Shown one piece after another: positions 24,004 through 34,292 of a stretch of DNA of 64,000 bases. This DNA comes from Actinostola sp. cb2023 (taxonomy: Eukaryota > Cnidaria > Anthozoa > Actiniaria > Actinostolidae), in contig JAUJYZ010001268.1 of assembly GCA_033675265.1 (NCBI GenBank), forward strand, positions 84,053 through 148,052. Reading direction: 5' to 3'. Position numbers and translations under genes: made by a program. The stretch's first letter is position 1. Every line of letters begins with the position of its first letter. The notes under the pieces were generated by a model. It made no database searches, was not told where the DNA came from, and saw only the letters and a program-made list of their open reading frames with translations.

Positions 24004-25104
24004 ATCTCCCAACATCCCAAGTGTTTGTAAAAGTGAATATAAACACGGAAAATGTGTTGTATTGCTTTTATAAAATAACTACACGGTTTTCTTTACGCAA
24101 GTTTTCATTGATCAAATGTGCAATTCTCCTGAAAACATCAGAAATGGCTCACCATCCAATCCAATCTTGCGAAAGAAATCAAAATGGCAAAGCGATTCGA
24201 CAACTTTTATCTGTGCCGTTTCGCCGTTTAAAAAGTGTTTTGACAGGAAAATCGTTTTGAAGAATGCTATTTTCTGTCAGAAAATTACAGAAGAATGCTT
24301 CCTTTGTTAGTTTGTGTACCCTGTGAACATGAAAGACGAAGAAAAGTGAGAAAAGCTGAGCTGATTCAATGAAGACGTCGTCAAACTTTCTGAAATATTT
24401 TACAACTTGATGAATGGAGCACGAAGTCAGGTAGCCAACTCTACAGTTTTTGTCGTACTTTTGAACCTTTTCATTCAGGTTTTTCTCAACAAGAATGTAT
24501 AAACGATAGATGTTTTTGAGACACACGACGATATTTTTTCTCTATGACACATTTACTGAAATTAAGCTAAGCTTAAGAACTTAAGCTTATATAGTCAATA
24601 TTTGATTTTGAATTTAGCTACAATAAGAATCTAGAATTGCTCTGCTTTGTGAGTAACTTTTAAATAGAGTAATACGGCTATCGTTGCTTGGTATTTTCAG
24701 TCGTACACTTGGTAAAATATTGTAGCTATAGAACTCAAAGAACGGTTAGTATGTGAGTTACATTTAGTTTTCTTCTTCGTTATCAGTCAATGTTCAAAAT
24801 AGGACGACTCATCTGTCACTCGTCGTTTCGTGTGTTAATCAATGCACATGTTCGACTTCAAAAACAACAAAATCACATTTAGATAGAAGTTGAACTTGAG
24901 AAAATAAGAAATGCTGTAATTATTTGGCTTTTGTTTAGTAAATAAAACATGTTTGACAACAGAACAATATATATTTGTCGAATTGAATCCACTGCATCGC
25001 TTCAAGGTCTCTCAAGGTCACGGAAACCATGTTTATATTCACTTTTACAAACACGGTTTTTGGGAGCTTCTAGCCAATCAGAGAGCGCGTTATATACATG
25101 TTAT
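24004..25104. repeat. 1.1-kb dispersed repeat, copy 2, inserted in the minisatellite
   Basis: The direct homologue of 18498-19565. Near its ends are inverted blocks GTTTGTAAAAGTGAATATAA and TTATATTCACTTTTACAAAC. It splits a minisatellite unit at ACAACATTTA, and the unit resumes after it with TTTATAAGTAC. It is therefore a mobile element that inserted after the array formed. Confidence 0.7.
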
Positions 25105-25259
25105 TTTATAAGTACATTTATTTACTGACAAGTTTCATCGTCTCTGCACCTCATACCGCGTCATCTAACTGTTGATCTTCTTCTACAGTATTATCCACAT
25201 TACAAGTACAACATTTATAAGTACATTTATTTGCTGACCAGTTTCGTCGTCTCTGCACC
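25105..25259. repeat. Minisatellite units next to the GPCR stop codon
   Basis: One full and one partial unit of the same array run directly into the GPCR 3' end. The bona fide gene end (25260-25320) is the unit that seeded the array. Confidence 0.85.
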
Positions 25260-26225
25260 TTATACCGCGTCCTCTAACTGTTGATCTTCCTCTACAGTAG
25301 TATCCATAGTACACGTACAACAACACTTCGAGATCATGGTTTTCAAGTTGTTTCGGTAAATGTCGTTGAAGATTAGATAAATGAAGAAGTTATAGCACAA
25401 ACTCATGTGTGCCAGAAAAAGTGCCGCGAATCTTAAATCTAAATAAACTGAATGCGATAGTTTTTCAAGCTTTCCTTCTATCTGTAAAATAAACACAATG
25501 ACTAGAAAACCCCAGCTGAGGTATAATAGAGTGACGATGACAACGGATATTTTCAACACTTTCCTGTTTCGTTGCTCCCTTTTTCTTCTGAACGAGTGAC
25601 TTTGCTGTCCTGGTACTTTATGACGACGAAGTCTATAGACGATCAATACGTACATGATGGTAATGACAGGGATTGGTAGACCAACGTTCAAAATAACCTG
25701 AACATACGAGTAAGCTGTGAAAGATTGACTATCGTACGAACAGTAATTCATGGGTTCAAAGAGACGGAGGTAGTACAGATAAGGTGACGTGATGAGAACT
25801 GCAAAGATCCAAATCCCCGCAATGATGTATTTTAGTCGAGATCTGCTGAAGCTTCCTGTGATTGGATGAGTTACGCAGTAGTATCGATCTATGGCGATGA
25901 ATAGACAACTGTAAAAAGAAACTGCGGTAGAAACGTCTCCGATAAATGGCGTAAGTTTGCACAAGGCAAGTCCAGTATCACCGTCGATCAACCATCTGCC
26001 ATCGAAGTTTACCGTTACAGCACTTCCAGGAACCACAACCAGAGTGGAAAGAAGATCACTGACAGCCATGTTGGCCACCAAGAAATTGGTTGTTGATCTC
26101 AATCGTTTGTCTTTGAAGATTGTCCATACGATGAGAGAATTACCAAAGATAGAGACGAGGAAAAGAAGACAATAGGCTGTTGTTTTTGGTATTTTGTCAC
26201 CGGATGAGTCCCATTCGTAAGACAT
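25260..26225 (-). CDS. Rhodopsin-like (class A) G-protein-coupled receptor
   Basis: An intronless 321-residue seven-helix receptor. The first real ATG is at 26225; upstream codons in frame lack an ATG. Helix 1 (about 16-38) has GN (N29), helix 2 has NMAVSD (D57), and helix 3 starts at C89 and ends in DRY (113-115). Helix 4 has W139, extracellular C162 can pair with C89, and helix 6 has LSWGF in place of CWxP. Helix 7 has CYNFFIY in place of NPxxY. A cysteine cluster CCCTC (301-305) could be palmitoylated. The overall look is that of peptide or amine-type receptors, and the ligand cannot be told. It would sit in the plasma membrane and couple to G proteins. Its last 20 codons and 3' UTR are repeated downstream. 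Confidence 0.9.
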   Translation of the reverse strand: MSYEWDSSGDKIPKTTAYCLLFLVSIFGNSLIVWTIFKDKRLRSTTNFLVANMAVSDLLSTLVVVPGSAVTVNFDGRWLIDGDTGLALCKLTPFIGDVSTAVSFYSCLFIAIDRYYCVTHPITGSFSRSRLKYIIAGIWIFAVLITSPYLYYLRLFEPMNYCSYDSQSFTAYSYVQVILNVGLPIPVITIMYVLIVYRLRRHKVPGQQSHSFRRKREQRNRKVLKISVVIVTLLYLSWGFLVIVFILQIEGKLEKLSHSVYLDLRFAALFLAHMSLCYNFFIYLIFNDIYRNNLKTMISKCCCTCTMDTTVEEDQQLEDAV

Positions 26226-26384
26226 GCTCTCGAAATGGGATTCCAAATATCAAGGTCGTGTCCTGATCCCTTGCACTTCTGATCGTTATAGCTAACGTTG
26301 TCGAGTAATACTAAAAGACTTATGCTTACAGATGGTTAACAATGAATCTTAGATCATCATGTTGTAATGATGTGATGTGTAATG

Positions 26385-26756
26385 AGGGTTTATCATGTAA
26401 TTTCAAAACTTATAGGAGACATAGGACAACAAAATGATTATCATAGCTGGAAAGAGCTCGTTGAAATGAGTAAAAAGATGAAGTGTGGAAAAGATCGCTT
26501 CACAAATTGCGAAGATATGAGTTTTAAAATAATCGAAATTTTGTATGAAAACCTTTGTTGGTAGGCAACTGTTGTCTACCAGCGAAAATTTCCAAAGGTT
26601 TTCATATACAATTTCGATATTTGAAAATTCATATCTTCGCAATTTGTGAAGCGATCTTTTCTAAACTTCACATTTCTACTAATTTCAACGAGCTCTTTCC
26701 AGCTATGATAATCATTTTTTTTGTCCTATAAATTTTGAAATTACATGATAAACCCT
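26385..26756. repeat. 370-bp foldback upstream of the GPCR
   Basis: Arms of about 165 bp start AGGGTTTATCATGTAATTTC and end with the inverse GAAATTACATGATAAACCCT. Both contain AGCTGGAAAGAGCTCGTTGA, and the loop is TAGGCAACTGTTGTCTA. It lies about 160 bp upstream of the GPCR start codon, in its likely promoter. Confidence 0.85.
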
Positions 26757-26925
26757 AATTGGTTGAATGTGTTCAATAGAAGGAGTCATGGCTGGTTCAC
26801 TACATCCACCAGGCGAGTGGAGTAGGAGTGTTTAAATACTACTCTGGGGTAACTAAGCCGTTATAATAAAGTTTAAAATATGTTGTAATAATAATATTTA
26901 GAAATTGTTTGAGTGTAGGATTATT

Positions 26926-27115
26926 CATTATTTGAAGATAAACATAGTTTCTTCTACACAACTTTGAAGTTTAATTAATGGACTCCGAGCTTTCGGGTCA
27001 ATTGACCCATCATCAGGCAACTATTTCGCTGATGATGGGTCAATTGACCCGAAAGCTCGGAGTCCATTAACCTTCAAAATCGTGTAGAAGAAAATATGTT
27101 TATCTTCAAATAATG
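26926..27115. repeat. Palindrome carrying hammerhead-like cores on both arms
   Basis: The arms begin CATTATTTGAAGATAAACAT and are mirrored at 27070-27115. In each arm the sequence CTGATGA, a GGGTC-AATT-GACCC stem and GAAA reads outward (plus strand 27029-27054, minus strand 27016-26991). It is probably a solo pair of Penelope-like termini, as at 5769-6686, without coding remnant. Confidence 0.6.
27029..27054 (+). ncRNA. Hammerhead-like ribozyme core
   Basis: CTGATGA is followed by T, a perfect five-pair stem GGGTC/GACCC with an AATT loop, and GAAA. This is the canonical core order CUGANGA-stem II-GAAA. Helix III would be very short, as in Penelope-type hammerheads. The mirrored copy is on the minus strand at 26991-27016. 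Activity is untested. Confidence 0.45.
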
Positions 27116-27189
27116 TTGTACAAAACTAGACATTTTACAGGTCAACCAATAATAATTTAATAATAATAATAATAATTTAATATTGATAT

Positions 27190-28145
27190 TGCGCGTGTTA
27201 CATTTAACAAATAACCGATAGTTTGTCGTGGTATGTCCTCTGATAGACCACGGTTTGCGTCATCGAGTCGTCAAAATTGTTGTGGAATTACGAGGAGTAA
27301 CCGAGTGATTCCACTGAACAATTTTGACGGCAAAAGCAAAACATATTGCAAATCGCGCAATCATGGTATATAATTTTCTCGCTTTTTCATTGGTTGATGG
27401 AATTTGTAAACAAACATCTTGCCTTTTTGATTGGTTAGATTTTGACAAGCAACCATTTCAATGCTACTTGCAAACTTGTCAAATCAGTTTTCAATTTTAT
27501 CGGCAAACAACTTTGTACTGGGGATCAGCCAAAATCAGCCAAAATCAGATCAAAATCAAAGTTTTCAAGTCTGAAAGAATCTCTTAGATAATTAATTATC
27601 AGTGGGGGGAGGCTTCATCCTGTGCCTGGTCATTGTGTGAAATCTGAAAGATGCCTTTTTGACAGTCAACAAAGACGAAAAATACGGCTAAAATCTGGAA
27701 AATGCAGTAATGGAGAAAAGCACGAGGTTTCTTGAAAAATATGAAATAACGTTAGAGAACAGTACTTCAGCGGAGTATTCATGGTCTGTAGATTTTCTCA
27801 AGTCATGGATTTATACAATCAGAGTGTCCAAAAGTCAACAAATGAACTTGTTTTCCCGTGAATAGCATCGATAGATCTAGTTTTTTACTACTTGAAATGA
27901 AAGAACAAACTGTGGAGATCGAAGCGCTGCAACTGATGGACAATTTGGCTTGCTAATGCTAGCTATGAACTGTGGATGTGGTTTACGATCTCGGTATGTA
28001 CTCTTAGTTATTGTAAAATATGTAGCCGAAAACATGTTTTTCGTTTGACAAAATTAAACATTTTGCATCATACGATCGATTGATGATGACGTCCTACCGT
28101 GGTATGTACTATGATAGACCACGGTTGATCGACCAATGAGAGAGC
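27190..28145. repeat. Possible 0.95-kb element with CCGTGGTATGT ends
   Basis: CGTGGTATGTCCTCTGATAG at 27228 and CCGTGGTATGTACTATGATAG at 28096 are related and each is followed by ACCACGGTT. A short hairpin (27268-27332, TCAAAATTGTT...AACAATTTTGA) lies just inside. No coding region was recognised. The boundaries are approximate. Confidence 0.35.
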
Positions 28146-29514
28146 GAGAAATTGACTAGTTGTTGGTAAAAACATAAAGTTTATTTAGAAAGTTTATTTA
28201 GAAACACGGTAAAATCATCAGAATAAATACAATACAATGGTTATCTAAAAATATAAAAAAATAAATAAACTACATTATATGTTACTGTTTTACATGATTG
28301 CCGTGTGGGAATTCAATGATCATAAAATTTCATTAATTTCTCTCTTTAATTGACCAAACGAGCTGATTGACCTAATACTTTGTGGTGCGTCATTCGTCGT
28401 GTTACATAGGAAGATGCTCACACGCGCATAACAAGCAATACTCTCTCCCTACTTCTAAAACCAGAAGGCATTTAAATTCATAAACATAATTTACTTATCC
28501 GAAAGATATGAACTGCCTCGGTGTATGTATATAATCCCAATACAGTTTAAAAGTAATTATGTAGCAACTGGTCAAGTCGTGAATAGCTGCTCAGTCTAAC
28601 AAGATCAATCCAGCTGAATTGTCAGTGCAACAACGTTCTGATGGAACAGTTAAAAAGAACTAATCAGTTATCATAAGTACATTGTGAGTAGGTACTTCGT
28701 CGTAGGAACATAATATAAATTACAGCTTTCAAATACCTCAGCGTGTAATAGCTAATTACCTTGCTGCAAAACACGGATATATTAAAAGGGGGGTAGTATA
28801 GGAGTATATCGTCGTTTACGGGAACCTTCAGGGGAACGACTATTCAAATTCATTCGGCTAGTAGTCTTACCCTCTTAGTACATATATATATATAGTAATA
28901 TATTAAAGGTGTAGCCCTGCTTCACCTATGGACAATAGAGTTATGGGAATGCGAGTCCGCTGGCGAGGAAGCGAGAGCGTACACTCATAAGTTAGCGGTG
29001 GGTGGGATAGAGGGCGGGAAAATCCCCAGTTGTGATCTCCGACCTACCCCCATTCAGGCCAAAACTTGCCAAATGGCTCACCTTGTAATTGTTGACGGGC
29101 GGCATCAGCTTAAGCGGTTATGTTAATTAGCATGTACAATTGCTCTTTCTATATTATAGTATATTTTACGCATGACTACACATTAAATAATGTAATATTT
29201 TTGGAAATGGTAATTAATGACACATTGTTTAAATATAAATGTAACAAGGGGTTGCAACCAACCGAATTGCCTTCGTGGCTTAGTGGGTTAGGCTTAGGAG
29301 AACGGTAGGGTTAGACATTGAAGTGATCGTCTTGTGCCATCTGTTTGTCGTTCTACTCTTGACGTCATTGACATTTTTTTAGTGAGGAGATCCAAAATAT
29401 AAATACTCAAAAATATCCCACTCGAGTGTTCGGAAAACCTATTACGTAGTTTGGTTAACCCGTACACGACGATACTAGTACCGATATCAATTAAGTGAAA
29501 GCTACATTGCTATA
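28146..29514. other. AT-rich intergenic DNA
   Basis: No gene was seen. A stretch CTTCGTGGCTTAGTGGGTTA at about 29271 resembles a tRNA A box, but there is no B box or cloverleaf after it. It might be the head of a degraded tRNA-derived SINE. Confidence 0.35.
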
Positions 29515-29660
29515 ACTCCAAGGGGGGAGGGGGGCATGGGGGGAGGGGGGCATGATTTCAAAATGTCCTGGGGGCATGCCCCCACACCCCCTAGAAAAAG
29601 GGACCTTGGGGCCCCTTAGAGGTTCACCCCCATTTCAAAATATCTAGATCCGCCCCTGTC
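29515..29660. repeat. G/C-rich repeat fragment
   Basis: GGGGGGCATG units precede GGGGGCATGCCCCCACACCC and a CCCTAGA...TCTAGATCCGCCCCTG end. It is a clearly different composition from its flanks and looks like the end of an interspersed element. No gene was seen from 29661 to 30239. Confidence 0.5.
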
Positions 29661-30239
29661 TTGTACCCAAAATATAGGTCACAAAGAGCGGTGAGGATTA
29701 TACAAAAATAAAACATAAAAATAACAAATAATAATAACAACACGGTGACCATGTTGGTGGTACAAACAAAAAGAGCTAATGAGAAACGAAGTTAAAGTTT
29801 AGATTTAAAAAAATATTAAAAAACATGTTCAAAACCATGTAAATCTAATTTGCAGGAAATTTCCAAAATTATTGTCACATAATTGACAGGAAATGTACAA
29901 GGAATTTAACCAGCCAAGAGCGAGCGCTCAAATGGTGTACCTTCGGTATAAATATACCTTTTTACCGATAAAGCGGCCATATTGAATTATGGGATGCCAA
30001 GGGGGCAAGCTAGTAACCATTTGGCCATGAAAAACTACGAAAACTTAATTTAATTATAAAGCAATGAATTTGTACAAAATTATAATTTTAATAATATATT
30101 GACGCGACTCCACACTGTACAGTCATATGCACCCTGAGCATACCATAATGTATTAGCCAAAACAATGGAATCCAAAATGGCCGCCGTATCGTTAAAAAAA
30201 GGACTATTGCGTTAGATGCTTAAATTGAAGTGTTCACGG

Positions 30240-31270
30240 TTCGATTGTCCACAATGTAAGAATGAATGAAGTTTGGTGGAATGTTGTTAGTCTTTGTAAA
30301 ACCTGACTCACCTGTTTATATAATATACCCTTATATTTACTCGAAATAGAGTACTCGTATTTACACTTAAATATCATATCAGTAAAGATGTTCACCTTCA
30401 CCAGAGTCTTTTTCACACACACCATCCTTTTATATCATCCATTATTGCATGATATTAGCGAACTGAGAAAGTTCATGTAAGAACGAAACTAGTTTTCGCG
30501 AAATAAGATTATGATGTGCGTGAAAAAGACTGATGGAGTTTGATAACTTTTACTGATATGAAAATATTATTAATTAATCGTGTTGGAATGGTGTTAGTAT
30601 TTCTGAAACTTGGCGTACACCTGTTTTTAGATTTACTCGAATTAGGGTACTCGTATTTGCATGAGATATATCAACAAACACAGCAGAACATAAAGAAGTT
30701 AAAAAATATTAATGTAAGGAGTAGTCTCGGACGAGAACGAGAACACGAATCAAAGTAGAAGTGGAATGAATAATGATTTACCAAGCGACATCAATAATGA
30801 AAAGTTTAAAGTCTACTTACTTTGATGGATTTAACTTTCATCAATATGATTTCTTGGTGAGTTTGCATCACATTTTTCTTTTTGACGATAACCTCTACTC
30901 AGAACATGATATTTCTCGATGCTTTTGACTTTTGTAAGTCTCTGTCGACCAGACCCACCATCGATGAATACACCAAGTTTAAATGTCAATTTAAGTAATA
31001 CATTGTTTTGAAACAGGATACTTATATAATGGCATACACCCTGGGAACCATTATGTATTAATGGTTCCCATTGAGAGGTATAGTATTGATGATATAGGTA
31101 TTTAAACAAAGCCAATTGTTTCTCCAGTTTGCTTGGTTTCATTCAGCTAGCTGGTGAAAGTCCATGTATTTCCTGATCTCATATCAAATGGAGGTCAAAC
31201 ATAAGCACTTATTATTTCAGTCGGGACACTTAGTTCTCGAATTCCTGCGATAGTCATATCAAACTTATGT
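30240..31270. repeat. Dispersed repeat family R, copy 2
   Basis: Co-linear with 20490-21400: AATGAAGTTTGGTGGAATGT, AAGAACGAAACTAGTTTTCG, GGTACTCGTATTTGC and TACTTTGATGGATTTAACTT occur in the same order. The minus-strand ORF at 30831-31142 lies only partly in the shared blocks and shows no known motif. Confidence 0.7.
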
Positions 31271-31624
31271 TACTGGCAAAAGGTCATTGTTTCACATATG
31301 CAGATGAGGCGAGTCTTGTTTAGGCGAAAAACAGCATGATTTTGATACATTTTTGCTTTTTACTGCATTGTTAAAATACAAATCAAAAACCTACCAACGG
31401 AATATAAAAGACGAATATGTAAGAAATGAATAAGCTGGCAATTCAAGCACAAATAAAGAGGTTTGAAGGTGGCATTTTCCGTTTCTTCAAATTCAATCGA
31501 ACTGAAATATCGGAAGAGATATAGGAGAGCGTGACATACGCTGCACACAAAATCCCTCTGAATTCTTTGGGAATTGTGCCAATCAAAAACCTACCGCCGG
31601 ATTCTAATGCTCTGTAATTGTACG

Positions 31625-31780
31625 TGTTAACTACATCCACGAACCGATAACAAAACGAATACACTTTATTTTCTATCACGAAACACTATACTTGTTGTCC
31701 TATACTAATGGCCGCTCGTAACATTGTCACAACACGTTTTCGGACCCAGTCTCTCTCATCCTCAGACCCAGTCTCTCACA
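31625..31780 (-). repeat. 3' LTR of the gypsy-type element
   Basis: It starts TGTTAACTACATCCACGAAC in plus orientation and ends CAGTCTCTCACA. It differs from the other LTR by two extra bases in TCACAACACG. The TACG duplication lies outside. Confidence 0.9.
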
Positions 31781-31783
31781 TAC

Positions 31784-31796
31784 ACCCCTTCTTTTA
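31784..31796 (-). promoter_or_regulatory. Polypurine tract
   Basis: The minus strand reads AAAAGAAGGGG immediately before the 3' LTR. This is the expected plus-strand primer site for reverse transcription. Confidence 0.65.
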
Positions 31797-32174
31797 AATT
31801 GTTGTCCACAACAATACTAAGAAACTACATATTCTGACTTCTGTTACATTGTGTTGCTTTTGCTACTACTTTACAGTCAGTAATAAAATAACAGTTCTCC
31901 TTTTCTGGTGAGTTGATCAGGCTCATCAGTTCAGGATTCACTACAATGTTCATCTTGCTTTACCGGTACTCGTCGCGGTTCGTCTACTTCAGAATATCCC
32001 TTGTTTCTTTATCAAACACGTGATTTATAAATCCGTACTTAGTTATGTGAAAACACATTTATTGTTCCTTGTTTCTTCTTGTTTGTACAAGTTCCATAGA
32101 ATTTGACCATTGTCAATTTTGCTTTACGGGTGTCATGTTCTTAACTGTACAAATATAGTTCCGACTAAGTCATA

Positions 32175-33806
32175 TCAACCCAATGGTGTAGGACAACAAA
32201 GGTTGCAACTCGAACCATTAACACTAACTGGTTGTGGTATGTGGAAGTACCACGGTGGATACCCGTAACTCTGTGTTGTTGTGGGTGGATACCCGTAACT
32301 CTGTGTTGTTGTGGGTGGATACCCGTAACTCTGTGTTGCTGCTGTTGGATACCCGTAACTTTGTGTTGTTGTGGGTGGATACCCGTAACTCTGTGTTGCT
32401 GCGGTTGGATACCCGTAACTCTGTGTTGTTGTGGGTGGATACCCGTAACTCTGTGTTGTTGTGGGTGGATACCCGTAACTCTGTGTTGTTGTGGGTGGAT
32501 ACCCGCAACTCTGTGTTGTTGTGGGTGGATACCCGTAACTCTGTGTTGTTGTGGGTGGATACCCGCAACCCTGTGTTGCTGCGGTTGGATACCCGTAACC
32601 CTGTGTTGCTGCGAAGGGTCCAAACATTGGAGTACCTTGATAAGGACTACCTGGCTGACCAGTAACTCGTCCTGTCTGTGTCTCAATGGAGTTGGCTTGG
32701 TAGCTGACTTGTGTGGGGTCCCCAAGATTTTCATACGTGAATATTTGTCTGGGTTGCCTTGTTCGTCCTGACCGTCTTGGTGGGACTTCATCATCTGTGC
32801 TGTCTTGAACGTCGCTTACATCTGACTGCACCTCTGAATCAACTGTTGCAAGCGGTGGGTCGTCAGGTTCTGATGGTGGTGTCGTTTGACTTGTCTCCTG
32901 TTGACTTGTCCATTGCAGCCCCCTGAGGTCCCGGGGTGCGAATCCTGTAAGTTCCTCTTCTGAATCTGAATCTAGACGCCTAGAGTTCTGCCCTCTTCCC
33001 AGAGGAAGAGTCTTGGGCTTTTGCCTTCCTGTTTGTCGGCGGTTGCGTATGCTCCGGTCATTCTGCTTGTTGTTCGTTCTTTGGACGCTCTCGTCTCCCA
33101 CTGGCAAGTAGGAGCAAGGTAAAAGAAGATTCCTGTGTAGTACTCTGGTCCTTCCTTCACCATCCTCTCGTATGACTTCATAGTGAGGTAGGTCTCCTCT
33201 CTGGCTCTTGATGATGTGGATGAAGTCTTCCCAATAAGAGCGCAACTTTCCTGTACCTCCTCGTTCACTAAGATTTCGCACCAGTACGCGGTCACCTTCC
33301 TGCAAGGCAGTGTGTCTCACCTTCTTGTCGTACTGCTGCTTTCCAATCATTGCACTTTTGCTAGCTTGTGTATTGGCTAAATCGTAAGCAGCTCGCATGG
33401 CCTCTCGCCACTGTTTCACATATGCTGGGTAGTTGCAGTAGCCTTTAGGTGGCTTCAACCCGAACATTATGTCGATTGGCGATCTTGGTGTTCTTCCATA
33501 TAACAGGAGAAATGGAGAAAATCCAGTAGAATCATGACGCGTGCAATTATAGGCATGCACCACTTTGTTTAAATGTTCAGACCAACGGGATTTTTGTGTT
33601 TCTGGTAGGGAACGCAGCATTGCTAGCAGTGTTCTATTAAACCTTTCTACTTGGCCGTTCCCCTGTGGGTGATATGGGGTTGTTCTTGAGTGTTTTATCC
33701 CGCTCAGCTTTTCCAGGTAATTGAACAGTTGATTTTCGAATTCTCCACCCTGGTCGTGGTGAATTGCCTGTGGGAATCCAAACCTTAGGATGTAATCTTG
33801 AACAGT
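32175..33806 (-). CDS. Integrase C-terminal half with decapeptide-repeat tail (gypsy-type pol, second part)
   Basis: The frame opens at 33806 after a one-base lesion relative to the preceding integrase ORF. It first encodes the second catalytic Asp (HHDQGGEFEN) and the catalytic Glu (GNGQVERFNRT). A chromatin/DNA-binding region follows (LLYGRTPRSPID, VRHTALQEGDRVLVRN). After an acidic linker rich in Ser, Asp and Glu, the tail consists of repeats of about ten residues, (T/A)(T/A)TQSYGYPP, encoded by 30-bp units at 32250-32612. The Tyr/Gly/Pro/Gln-rich tail looks disordered and is not a normal part of gypsy integrases I know. It ends CCPTPLG. Confidence 0.75.
   Translation of the reverse strand, partial: TVQDYILRFGFPQAIHHDQGGEFENQLFNYLEKLSGIKHSRTTPYHPQGNGQVERFNRTLLAMLRSLPETQKSRWSEHLNKVVHAYNCTRHDSTGFSPFLLLYGRTPRSPIDIMFGLKPPKGYCNYPAYVKQWREAMRAAYDLANTQASKSAMIGKQQYDKKVRHTALQEGDRVLVRNLSERGGTGKLRSYWEDFIHIIKSQRGDLPHYEVIREDGEGRTRVLHRNLLLPCSYLPVGDESVQRTNNKQNDRSIRNRRQTGRQKPKTLPLGRGQNSRRLDSDSEEELTGFAPRDLRGLQWTSQQETSQTTPPSEPDDPPLATVDSEVQSDVSDVQDSTDDEVPPRRSGRTRQPRQIFTYENLGDPTQVSYQANSIETQTGRVTGQPGSPYQGTPMFGPFAATQGYGYPTAATQGCGYPPTTTQSYGYPPTTTQSCGYPPTTTQSYGYPPTTTQSYGYPPTTTQSYGYPTAATQSYGYPPTTTQSYGYPTAATQSYGYPPTTTQSYGYPPTTTQSYGYPPWYFHIPQPVSVNGSSCNLCCPTPLG
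32250..32612 (-). repeat. 30-bp coding tandem repeat (about 12 units)
   Basis: Units of 30 bp in plus orientation, GGTGGATACCCGTAACTCTG plus TGTTGTTGTG. The length is a multiple of three, so the integrase tail stays in frame. The plus-strand ORFs (CCWIPVTL and VDTRNSVLL repeats) are shadows. Confidence 0.95.
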
Positions 33807-34292
33807 TTATTTGCAGTGGTCTTTGCTGTCTTATCTTTAGTTGGATAAACTTGGGCGAATCGGGTGAAATGATCAATAATAACTAGAACATATTGATACC
33901 CATCAACACTTTTATCCAGGTGTAGATAGTCCAAGGACACCAGTTCAAAGGGTGCAGTCGTGTGTATGGGACGTAGTGGAGCTCTTGTGTGTGTCGTTGG
34001 CTTCCTCTGTTTTAAGCATCTGCATACTTTAGTTACATAGTGGGTGATATCTGACTGCATATATGGCCAACATAATCTTTCTCTGGCTAGGTCGATTGTC
34101 CTTTCAGCACCAAGGTGACCCATGTCATCGTGCAGCTGGGTGTAAACAGCTTTTCGAAACTTCTTTGGTAGTACTGTTTGATCCTTGAGGCCAGATTTGC
34201 GGTATAGAATACCATCTCTTTCGACATGAAGTTTGTCCCACTCGTGTAACATTTGCTTCACTGGTGCTGCCTCTTCTTTCCTTGAGCGTAAC
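33785..34292 (-). pseudogene. Integrase N-terminal half (gypsy-type pol)
   Basis: In a different frame from RT-RNase H, beginning around [16 protein letters not shown]. It contains the zinc-binding His pair H44 and H49 (HDDMGHLGAERT) and the cysteines of CRCLKQRKP, then the first catalytic Asp in VSLDYLHLD and IIDHFTRF. It breaks off at NKLFKITS with a TAA because one base seems to be missing near 33801. Integrase is thus split from both neighbours by single-base lesions, either real decay or sequence errors. Confidence 0.75.

Noticed and set aside
26226..26246. Seven extra N-terminal residues of the GPCR
   Set aside because: The upstream codon is TTG, not ATG; the first ATG is at 26225.
29265..29310. 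tRNA gene
   Set aside because: Only an A-box-like string is present; there is no B box, cloverleaf or anticodon arm.
32232..32771. Plus-strand ORFs with CCGWIPVTL or VDTRNSVLL repeats
   Set aside because: Shadow frames of the 30-bp repeat that codes for the integrase tail on the minus strand.
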